A stretch of DNA of 9,722 nucleotides from an uncultured Bacteroidales bacterium (lineage in GTDB: Bacteria > Bacteroidota > Bacteroidia > Bacteroidales > Bacteroidaceae), in the NCBI GenBank assembly GCA_937906165.1, contig CALCYA010000026.1, positions 1 through 9,722 on the forward strand, written 5' to 3'. The first letter of the stretch is position 1. Each line of letters opens with the position of its first letter. Below are positions 1-6,312 of this stretch, in pieces. Position numbers and translations under genes: made by a program. Below the pieces are notes generated by a model, which did no database searches, was not told where the DNA came from, and saw only the letters and a program-made list of their open reading frames with translations.

Positions 1-2
1 CG

Positions 3-122
3 GCCATGAGCTGGATTTTTAACGGTGCCGGAAGTTTTGAGAAATTACCTGTGCAGGTGAATATGCTCATAGCATCTAATGTGAAATTGCTTCAATTAGA
101 GTTTGCAGGTAATCCTTTATAA
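3..122 (+). CDS. 3' end of an unrecognised gene, cut by the window edge
   Basis: An open frame enters from the left edge and runs 39 codons to a TAA at 120-122. The visible peptide alternates hydrophobic and polar residues and ends in EFAGNPL. It shows no motif I recognise, so no function is assigned. The frame has an internal ATG at 6-8, but a 38-residue gene starting there is less likely than the tail of a longer gene. The other two forward frames hit stops within the first 21 bases. It converges on rpsP, about 107 bp away. The only intrinsic terminator between them has its T-tract on the - strand side, so it serves rpsP better than this gene. Support is limited to an open frame and sensible convergent placement. 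Confidence 0.35.
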   Translation, partial: AMSWIFNGAGSFEKLPVQVNMLIASNVKLLQLEFAGNPL

Positions 123-139
123 GCAGAACGGCTACCGAT

Positions 140-176
140 AAAAATCAAGGCCACCGACCTTGCGGTCAGCGGCCTT
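140..176 (-). terminator. Intrinsic terminator of rpsP
   Basis: Read on the - strand, a hairpin pairs AAGGCC with GGCCTT (171-176 with 147-152) and, inside it, GACC with GGTC (164-167 with 156-159) around a GCAA tetraloop, with two mismatches between the stems. It is followed by GATTTTT (146 down to 140). It begins about 50 nt after the rpsP stop codon. On the + strand the hairpin is followed by ATCTTGAG, so it is a poor terminator in that direction. Confidence 0.75.
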
Positions 177-194
177 ATCTTGAGCATTACTGCA

Positions 195-216
195 AACGGT
201 TCGCATGCAAACCGTT
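195..216 (-). repeat. Small hairpin in the rpsP 3' UTR
   Basis: AACGGTT (195-201) and AACCGTT (210-216) form a perfect 7-bp inverted repeat with an 8-nt loop, 12 bp after the rpsP stop codon and before the terminator. There is no T-tract on either side, so it is more likely a 3'-end stabilising structure than a terminator. It could also be incidental. Confidence 0.45.
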
Positions 217-228
217 AAGGTCGGCTTA

Positions 229-777
229 TTAAGCCTCGGCAGGAGTCTCAGTAGCCTCCTCTGCGGGAGCCTCTGCTGCAGCTGCAGCAGCCTCTGCCTC
301 AGCCTTTGCAAGAGCCTCAGCAGCCTTCTTGTCTGCCACCTTCTTTGCAATAGCTGCGTTAACCTCTTTCTCTGCCTCCAAACGTGCCTTCTTGTCGTCA
401 CGCTTAGCCTGCTCCTCGGCTACCTTGATACCGTTGAGAGCACTTACCTTGGCATTCTTCCAAGCCTCGAATTTAGCCTGGGCAGCAGCCTCGTCAAATG
501 CACCCTTCTTAACGCCACCCTGGAGGTGCTTCATCAAATAAACGCCCTCGCGTGAAAGGATGTTACGTACAGTGTCAGTAGGAGTAGCACCGTTGTTAAC
601 CCACCACAAAGCGCGCTCGAAGTTGAGCTCAACAGTTGCAGGATTTGTGTTAGGGTTGTAGGTACCGATCTTCTCGGTGAACTTTCCATCACGTGGAGCT
701 CTCGAATCTGCAATCACGATAGAGTAGAAAGCGTAGTGCTTACGGCCTCTTCTCTGAAGTCTGATTTTTGTTGCCAT
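229..777 (-). CDS. rpsP: 30S ribosomal protein S16 with long C-terminal extension
   Basis: S16 is a primary assembly protein of the small ribosomal subunit and binds 16S rRNA in the 5' and central domains. The first 85 or so residues are a typical S16: the start MATKIRLQRRGRK, then the conserved RAPRDGKFTEKIGTYNP stretch and a TVRNILSREG-like segment. The family is usually 80-90 residues; this protein has 182. Residues from about 95 on are a low-complexity tail rich in Lys, Ala and Glu, predicted helical, ending in a nearly pure Ala/Glu/Pro stretch. Long S16 tails are familiar in Bacteroidetes, so this is not a fusion or frameshift. The ATG at 777 is preceded by A/T-rich sequence with no Shine-Dalgarno, as usual in the phylum. 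It is transcribed alone here, with its own promoter box and terminator. Identification is secure; the role of the tail is unknown. Confidence 0.97.
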   Translation of the reverse strand: MATKIRLQRRGRKHYAFYSIVIADSRAPRDGKFTEKIGTYNPNTNPATVELNFERALWWVNNGATPTDTVRNILSREGVYLMKHLQGGVKKGAFDEAAAQAKFEAWKNAKVSALNGIKVAEEQAKRDDKKARLEAEKEVNAAIAKKVADKKAAEALAKAEAEAAAAAAEAPAEEATETPAEA

Positions 778-838
778 TTTCTAATTGATTTTTAATGGAT
801 TAATGATTTGAGTCAGCCCATATCTCGTATGAGCGGTG

Positions 839-846
839 CAAAGGTA
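839..846 (-). promoter_or_regulatory. Likely rpsP promoter, Bacteroidetes -7 box
   Basis: Read on the - strand (846 to 839) the sequence is TACCTTTG, an exact match to the Bacteroidetes -7 consensus TAnnTTTG. It would start transcription near 832 and leave an rpsP leader of about 55 nt. A -33 TTG/TTTG is not evident at the expected distance; the upstream - strand sequence is A-rich. The call rests on the -7 box and its position. Confidence 0.55.
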
Positions 847-966
847 ATACTTTTTTGCTTAACTTGTTTGTTTTTTGGTGATTATTTTTATTTTTCAGGT
901 TGCATTTATGCTTTGTATGTGCATTTGATTATGTCGGCATGGTGTCCTGACAAAAAGTTTCAAGGT

Positions 967-985
967 GTGTGCAAAATATGCACAC
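967..985. promoter_or_regulatory. Perfect 7-bp dyad, possible operator
   Basis: GTGTGCA (967-973) and TGCACAC (979-985) form a perfect inverted repeat around a 5-nt A/T centre, in the divergent intergenic region. The geometry (7-5-7) suits a dimeric DNA-binding regulator. It lies about 90 bp before the efflux operon start and about 120 bp upstream of the rpsP -7 box. On the + strand it is followed by TTTTCCCC, so a weak terminator is a second reading, although no + strand gene precedes it. No regulator gene is visible to pair with it. Confidence 0.4.
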
Positions 986-1020
986 TTTTCCCCAAAAAGT
1001 ATTGAAAAGCCTTTTTTCTC

Positions 1021-1052
1021 TTGCATCGGATTGTCGTGCGGCATTAACTTCG
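1021..1052 (+). promoter_or_regulatory. Weak candidate promoter of the efflux operon
   Basis: A TTG (1021-1023) and TAACTTCG (1045-1052) are separated by 21 bp. This matches the Bacteroidetes pattern of a TTG/TTTG -33 element and TAnnTTTG -7 element with one mismatch in the -7 box. Transcription would begin near 1058, giving a leader of about 17 nt before the ATG at 1075. The dyad at 967-985 would then lie upstream, at an activator-like distance. No better match was found in 880-1074, and the call is tentative. Confidence 0.3.
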
Positions 1053-1074
1053 TGATGAAAACAATAAAAGCCGT

Positions 1075-2541
1075 ATGAAAAGAATCGATACCATAATGTT
1101 GCTGTTGATGCTTCCGCTGTTTATCCATGCACAACAGACAATGACGCTCACCGATGCCATAGAGATTGCAAAGCGTGGGTCCTATGCTTCAAAATCGGCA
1201 GGACTCTCTTTCCTGAGCAGCTACTGGAGTTTCCGTCAATATAAGGCATCGTGGCTCCCGTCGCTCAACCTCTCGGGTAACCTGATGAACTATAACCACT
1301 CTATTGTGGAGGCGCGTGACGCGCAGACGGGACGTGTCACTTACGTTGACAATAACTCCTTATATAACTATGCGACTCTTTCTCTGAACCAGAATCTGCC
1401 TTGGGCGGATGGTACAGTCTCATTGCGTTCCGACCTGTCGCGCTTCGACCAGTTCGACTACAACGAGACTGTTTATAATACCACGCCGTTGCTGCTTTAT
1501 TACAACCAGCCTCTGCGCAGCTACAGTTCCATGCGTTGGAACAAGCGCACGCAGCCGTTGCAGTTCGAGTTTGCCAAGCGCAGCTACATGGAATCGATGC
1601 AGAGCCTGACAATAAATGTGATAAGATACTATTTCAATGCCTTGTCGGCACAGTCGAACCTCAAGCAGAGCACGGCAAAGCACAAGGACCTCTGTACTCT
1701 CTATGAGAAGACGCGCCGCAAGCTTGAACTGGGACTTGTGACCGAAGGTGAACTGTTGCAGCTTGAGCTGTCGATGCTGAATGCCGAGATGAGCATCAGC
1801 TATAACCGGCTTGCGCTCGAGAACAATCTATTCAGTCTCTTCTCGTATCTTAACATCACCGACTACAAGGATATTGAGCTTGTTGCTCCCACCGAGCTGC
1901 CGGATATGTCAATTGACTGTAACGATGTCGTCAGCCGTGCCTTCACCAATTCCACACACTCCGTGGAGCAGGAGCTCAAGATGTTGAATGCCCGTCAGAA
2001 CCTTGCGTACGCCAAGGCCAACAGCGGTTTGCAGGTGAGCTTGCAGGCACAGGTGGGACTGACAAAGTCGGCCGACGGCTTCAGGGGTGCCTACAGCAAC
2101 CTGAAGGATAATGAGATTGTGGGTATCACATTCAGCCTGCCTATCTGTGATTGGGGATTGGGCAAAGGCAAGAAACGTGTGGCAAAGGCCCAGCTTGAGC
2201 TCACACGCATACAGGTTGAACAGGCCAATATTGACCTTGAACAGGAAATCCGTACCACGGTGATGTATTTCAACAACCAGGCTGCACAGTGCCGTATATC
2301 ACGTCGTGCCCTTGAGATAGCCGAAGAGACCTATCTTATGGCCTATAAACGCTACGAGAAAGGGGCGATGAGTGTCACAGACTTCAACACTGCCAACAAC
2401 GAACTCGAGAGTGCACAGGCACAATACCTGTCGCAATTGAACACCTATTGGTCATACTATTACACGATACAGAGAATGACGCTGTACGATTATGTAAACA
2501 ATGAGAATATCGAATGTGATTTTGACGAATTGGTAAAATAA
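1075..2541 (+). CDS. TolC-family outer-membrane efflux channel
   Basis: TolC-family proteins are trimeric channels that carry substrates through the outer membrane, joined to inner-membrane pumps by a periplasmic adaptor. The 488 residues start with a clear signal peptide: MKR, a hydrophobic run to about residue 18, and a likely signal peptidase I cleavage after IHA (residue 19). There is no lipobox cysteine, so it is probably not lipidated, unlike the NodT-type branch. The mature protein begins with the family-typical TLTDAIEIA helix. It shows the two-fold OEP architecture: strand-rich, aromatic segments (for example the run near residues 100-150 ending LLYYNQPLR) alternate with long amphipathic helices (about 165-255 and 300-460). 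The family-typical GLVTEGELLQLELSMLNAE helix and its counterpart EKGAMSVTDFNTANNELESA mark the two repeats. It is the first gene of the operon, 10 bp before the adaptor. Start chosen because the signal peptide begins there. Substrate is unknown. Confidence 0.95.
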   Translation: MKRIDTIMLLLMLPLFIHAQQTMTLTDAIEIAKRGSYASKSAGLSFLSSYWSFRQYKASWLPSLNLSGNLMNYNHSIVEARDAQTGRVTYVDNNSLYNYATLSLNQNLPWADGTVSLRSDLSRFDQFDYNETVYNTTPLLLYYNQPLRSYSSMRWNKRTQPLQFEFAKRSYMESMQSLTINVIRYYFNALSAQSNLKQSTAKHKDLCTLYEKTRRKLELGLVTEGELLQLELSMLNAEMSISYNRLALENNLFSLFSYLNITDYKDIELVAPTELPDMSIDCNDVVSRAFTNSTHSVEQELKMLNARQNLAYAKANSGLQVSLQAQVGLTKSADGFRGAYSNLKDNEIVGITFSLPICDWGLGKGKKRVAKAQLELTRIQVEQANIDLEQEIRTTVMYFNNQAAQCRISRRALEIAEETYLMAYKRYEKGAMSVTDFNTANNELESAQAQYLSQLNTYWSYYYTIQRMTLYDYVNNENIECDFDELVK

Positions 2542-2551
2542 GTAAAGTGAT

Positions 2552-3802
2552 ATGGACAGAATTATTGAACAGAAAAAAGGGTTGAAGAAGAAACATATTC
2601 CTTTTATTGTTGCCGGAGGATTGTTTCTGTTGCTTGTCGGCTGGTTGCTGTTTGGCGACCACAGCAGCAAGATGCGTGTGGACAGCGCCGGCATAGCTGT
2701 GAGCACGGTCGAGAAGGGTGCATTCAATGACTACATCCGTTTGAGCGGTCAGGTGCAGCCAAAGACCTCCATCCTGCTCACATCTCCGGAGGGTGGAGTG
2801 GTAGAACGCCTCATTGTCAATGAAGGTGCCATAGTGAAAAAGGGTGACACACTCTTTGTGCTGCGTAACCCGGAGCTGCTAAAGCAGGTAGGCGACATCG
2901 AGGCGCAATATATCGACAAACAGAACAGCAACCGCGATGCGGAGATTGGGCTCGAAAAGGAGAAACTGAATATGCATCAGCAACGGCTGTCGGCAAAAAT
3001 CGAGGCTAACCGCGCCCAGCGAACATTCGAACAGCAACAGTCTCTTTACAACGACGGGCTTACCACGCAGGAGGAGTATCTGCGTTCCAAGGAGAATCAT
3101 GAGCTTGCACAGACCAATCTGCAACTGCTTGTGAAGCGTCTCTATCAGGATTCGCTCTATCAGCAGATACAGCGCATGAAGATGGCACAGGCTCTTGAGA
3201 ATGTCCACAAGGAGGTGGAGACGGCCCACAGACGTGTGGCGGACCTCAATGTATGTGCCACGCACGACGGTCAGCTGAGTTCGTTCAACATGCAACTGGG
3301 GCAGGTTGTAGGATCCGGGGCAACCGTGGGTCTTATAAACAAGCTCGATGAGTACAAGGTACAGGTGAGCATAGACGAGCGTTATATTGACCGCATTGCC
3401 ACAGGACTTGACGGTGTGTTCGAGCGACAGGGTACCGAGTATGCGGTAGAGGTAAGCACTGTCTACCCCGATGTTAGGGACGGACAGTTCCGTGCCGACT
3501 TCACCTTTGTGGGTGAGACTCCGCGGAACATACGTGTGGGACAGACATACTACATCAATCTGCAATTGGGGGAGCCGCAAGAGGCAGTGCTTGTTGCACG
3601 TGGCGGTTTCTTTGCTTCAACCGGCGGAAAATGGGCGTATGTGCTCTCGCCCGATGGCAGTGAGGCTGTGAAGCGCCCGATAAAGATTGCACGGCAGAAC
3701 CCTCAATATTATGAGGTCATTGAGGGACTTGAGCCTGGTGAGAGGATAATAACTTCTTCCTATGACAACTTCGGTGAGAGCGAGAGGCTGATACTCGATT
3801 GA
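2552..3802 (+). CDS. HlyD/MacA-type periplasmic adaptor (membrane fusion protein)
   Basis: Adaptors of this family are anchored in the inner membrane and bridge an ABC pump to a TolC-type channel. The 416 residues read: basic cytoplasmic start (1-15), one membrane segment (about 16-35), and a first lipoyl half (about 65-108, with the SPEGGVVERLIVNEGAIVKKGDTLF signature interrupted by no gap). Then follow a long helical hairpin rich in Gln, Glu and Lys (about 110-230), a second lipoyl half (about 232-262, THDGQLSSFNMQLGQVV), a beta-barrel domain (about 266-345) and a membrane-proximal domain to the end. VLRNPEL after the first lipoyl half and EGLEPGERIITSSYDNF near the C-terminus are typical of Bacteroidetes adaptors paired with MacB-like permeases. 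The hairpin is long enough to contact a TolC partner, which is encoded just upstream. The ATG at 2552 precedes the membrane anchor directly. The stop overlaps a dyad at 3802-3820. Confidence 0.95.
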   Translation: MDRIIEQKKGLKKKHIPFIVAGGLFLLLVGWLLFGDHSSKMRVDSAGIAVSTVEKGAFNDYIRLSGQVQPKTSILLTSPEGGVVERLIVNEGAIVKKGDTLFVLRNPELLKQVGDIEAQYIDKQNSNRDAEIGLEKEKLNMHQQRLSAKIEANRAQRTFEQQQSLYNDGLTTQEEYLRSKENHELAQTNLQLLVKRLYQDSLYQQIQRMKMAQALENVHKEVETAHRRVADLNVCATHDGQLSSFNMQLGQVVGSGATVGLINKLDEYKVQVSIDERYIDRIATGLDGVFERQGTEYAVEVSTVYPDVRDGQFRADFTFVGETPRNIRVGQTYYINLQLGEPQEAVLVARGGFFASTGGKWAYVLSPDGSEAVKRPIKIARQNPQYYEVIEGLEPGERIITSSYDNFGESERLILD

Positions 3803-3820
3803 GTCAGGTATTACCTGGCT
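3802..3820 (+). repeat. Intercistronic dyad between adaptor and first permease
   Basis: CAGGTA (3805-3810) and TACCTG (3812-3817) are perfect inverted copies around one base. With flanking A-U, G-C and G-U pairs, the RNA could form an 8-bp stem with a 3-nt loop starting in the adaptor stop codon. The following GTCCCCGAAA has no U-tract, so this is not a standard terminator. It sits in the largest gap of the operon (67 bp). It may tune mRNA stability or relative expression, or be a protein-binding site. A TATAATTG at 3853-3860 resembles a -7 box, but no -33 partner is evident. Confidence 0.4.
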
Positions 3821-3869
3821 GTCCCCGAAATATCATGTCTAAAAGAAACTGCTATAATTGGTGTTGAAA

Positions 3870-6290
3870 ATGAAAAAGATATTACATAATTTCCAAGTGA
3901 CATTACGCAGTAACCCGTTAGTGGTGGCACTGAACATCATTGGATTGGGTGTTGCCATAGCCGTTGCATATATGATTGCCGTGCAGGTACAGTATGAACT
4001 GTCGTATAATAAGGATATAAAGGATGTAGGGCGCATTGTGCGCATTGAGGCCCGAGGGTACAACGAACACGATCCCCATAAGTGGCAAGCTGTCCACTCC
4101 AAGGAGTTGCTCGAGGCGATAAGCGGAATCCCCGGAGTTGAAGAATTGGGAGTACTCAATATGGATGAGGCACACAACATATTCGCAATCGGCGATGCAG
4201 ATATTCCACAGTCACTCTCGTTTGCCTCGTATGAAGCACTCAGGTTATTGCCATTTGAGATTACTGATGGCAGTATTGAAAACCTCGAGACATATCACAG
4301 TATCATAGTAAGCGAGAGCTTTGCTGAAAGATACGGTTTGAAGCCCGGTTCATATATAGTACTAAAGAACACGAAACTACATCCTGTATTTATCAGTGAT
4401 TCTCATTTGATTGTGGCTGCCGTCTTCAAGGACTTTGAGGACAACTGTGATTTTGCTTCGCTTGATGTCATTGTCTCGCTGGGTGAATTGAAAGATTTGA
4501 AAAAAGAATCTGCAATGCAGGAATGTTATGTGGCATACGCCGCGCTTGCACAGGGATTTACTGCGGATGAACTCACCAAAGCAATGAATGGGCTTATTGC
4601 AACGGAAACACCCGAAAAAGCCATCGAGATGCGTGCAATGCCTTTGGAAGATTCGCACTTCAATGGCGCCGAGGTCAAAGGAGTACAGAAGGGTAGCTTC
4701 ACTGGTACAATTGCGCTCATAGCCGTTGCTGTGGTGATATTGAGCATTGCTTTTGTAAATTACCTTAACTTCTGCCTCTCGTTGATGCCGCGACGCATAC
4801 GCAGCGTCAATACTCAAAAAATTATGGGTGCATCGGTGATGCAGTTGCGTGTCACTTTCATTATCGAGTCGGTTATGATGGTGCTTCTGTCCGTTACAAT
4901 AGCCTCGTTGATCGTTTCTGTAACAGACGACAGTGAACTGTCTTCACTCTTTTCCGCAAGGCTATCCTTGTGGGAGAATAAGGGCGTAGCATCCGTTATG
5001 CTGTGTGCATCGTTGTTGCTGGCCGTGGCTATATCAATATATCCGTCGATTTATGTGACGTCGTTCACTCCGGCACTGGCATTGAACGGTGACTTTGCAC
5101 GTAACAGGCGTGGAATGAGGCTCCGTCTGGTACTTATTATAATGCAGTTTGTAATTTCCTTCGTGCTCATCATTGTTGCGGTGTTCATACGCACACAGAA
5201 CAACTTTATGCTTGATGCCGATGTCGGCTTTGACAAGGAGGCGGTGCTTGTTGCCACTCCCAATATTCCCTATATACAATTGAGTGGTTACCAATCTTTC
5301 AGGGAAGATATCAGTGCGCATCCCGATATAATTGATGTTGCATTTGCAGATCAAGATTTCATCTCATTTTCTCCAAACAAAGAGGATGTTGCCATAATAG
5401 GGGAGTCAAAAGAGGAGGAAGGCTACCGCAGGAGCGACAAGGCTAAAATTGTAAGACTGAATGTGTCGTGGAATTTTCCACAGGTTATGGGGCTTGATAT
5501 TTACGATGGACGTCTTCTCGGGTATGAAGAACTACCGAAGTTTACAATGACAGAAAACACAATAGAGTTCATCCCCGGTGGATATATCTGTAACGAACAG
5601 GCCCGCAAACTGTATTCGCTCTCGATTGGGGATTGTATCGACGATACAAGAACACCTGTCATCGGATTCTGTCGTGATTTCAATTTCAGGCCGCTTCAGT
5701 ACGAGGTTGAACCGTTGGCTGTGGGACTGAGCCGCGAGATATTGAATATCTCCATTTACGTTCGAGCGGCGCCGGGCTACAACATGAAGGAGGTTGCCGA
5801 GCATATCCGTACTGTTTCGACAGAGCATTTCGAAACAGACAATTCTACTCTTGAGGTGAAGCTGATTGATGATGTCATGCGCAGCGAGTACAAGGACGAA
5901 CAGTTGAAGGCATTGCAGATTTCTGCCTTTGCCGTCGTTGCGATAATAGTCTCTGTCATGGGCTTGCTGGCCACAGTGCTCTTTGAGGTAAGATACATGG
6001 AGCGCGAGATTGCCCTTCGCCGCGTAAACGGAGCGACTGTGTGGAACATGATAAGGTTGATAAACAGGAAATATCTTGATATGGTGGCATTGAGTTTTAT
6101 CGTGGCATTGCCTGTGGCCCTGTATGTCGTGAACGAGTGGCTGAGCAACTTTGCCTACAAGACCGCACTGCATTGGTGGATTTTTGCACTTGTACTGTTG
6201 TTGGTGTCTGCCGTGGTGGCTGTTGTTGTGACGGTGACTGCTTGGCGTACGGTAAACCGCAATCCTATTGAGGTGCTGAATAAGGGATAA
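3870..6290 (+). CDS. MacB/FtsX-type ABC transporter permease, first of two
   Basis: This is an inner-membrane permease of the MacB/LolC/FtsX class, in which periplasmic domains couple ATP hydrolysis to movement of substrates into a TolC-type conduit. The 806 residues contain two MacB-like halves. The first has a membrane segment at about 18-40, a periplasmic domain (41-277) and three segments at about 278-300, 327-352 and 372-398. The second has a segment at about 419-441, a periplasmic domain (442-683) and segments at about 686-706, 738-758 and 769-791. The cytoplasmic FtsX coupling motif appears twice: RRIRSVNTQKIMGAS and MEREIALRRVNGAT. The tail RTVNRNPIEVLNKG is shared with the next gene. 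A TTG start at 3858 would add four residues. The ATG at 3870 is preferred because it aligns with the paralogue's N-terminus (MKKILHNFQVTLR against MRNLLRNLRMTLR). The ATPase is encoded separately, unlike in classical MacB. Confidence 0.93.
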   Translation: MKKILHNFQVTLRSNPLVVALNIIGLGVAIAVAYMIAVQVQYELSYNKDIKDVGRIVRIEARGYNEHDPHKWQAVHSKELLEAISGIPGVEELGVLNMDEAHNIFAIGDADIPQSLSFASYEALRLLPFEITDGSIENLETYHSIIVSESFAERYGLKPGSYIVLKNTKLHPVFISDSHLIVAAVFKDFEDNCDFASLDVIVSLGELKDLKKESAMQECYVAYAALAQGFTADELTKAMNGLIATETPEKAIEMRAMPLEDSHFNGAEVKGVQKGSFTGTIALIAVAVVILSIAFVNYLNFCLSLMPRRIRSVNTQKIMGASVMQLRVTFIIESVMMVLLSVTIASLIVSVTDDSELSSLFSARLSLWENKGVASVMLCASLLLAVAISIYPSIYVTSFTPALALNGDFARNRRGMRLRLVLIIMQFVISFVLIIVAVFIRTQNNFMLDADVGFDKEAVLVATPNIPYIQLSGYQSFREDISAHPDIIDVAFADQDFISFSPNKEDVAIIGESKEEEGYRRSDKAKIVRLNVSWNFPQVMGLDIYDGRLLGYEELPKFTMTENTIEFIPGGYICNEQARKLYSLSIGDCIDDTRTPVIGFCRDFNFRPLQYEVEPLAVGLSREILNISIYVRAAPGYNMKEVAEHIRTVSTEHFETDNSTLEVKLIDDVMRSEYKDEQLKALQISAFAVVAIIVSVMGLLATVLFEVRYMEREIALRRVNGATVWNMIRLINRKYLDMVALSFIVALPVALYVVNEWLSNFAYKTALHWWIFALVLLLVSAVVAVVVTVTAWRTVNRNPIEVLNKG

Positions 6291-6312
6291 ACGATAAATT
6301 ATAAAGTGAAAT

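Noticed and set aside
240..420. Repetitive GC-rich triplet pattern that could suggest a tandem repeat or CRISPR-like array
   Set aside because: It is coding low complexity: GCx and GAx codons for the Ala/Glu/Lys tail of S16, with no regular spacing or identical repeat units.
895..913. Possible sigma-54 promoter (GG at 898-899, GC at 910-911)
   Set aside because: Spacing fits GG-N10-GC but the flanking bases do not match TGGCAC or TTGC, and it would leave a leader of about 150 nt; a chance match is likely.
808..1005. Open frame of 65 codons on the + strand in the gap upstream of the efflux operon
   Set aside because: It begins within the rpsP leader, overlaps the rpsP promoter and the 967-985 dyad, and its Cys/Phe/Tyr-rich translation looks like translated A/T-rich noncoding DNA.
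3858..3869. TTG start adding four residues to the first permease
   Set aside because: The ATG at 3870 aligns residue for residue with the N-terminus of the second permease; likewise the TTG at 8712 was rejected for the ATPase in favour of ATG 8742.
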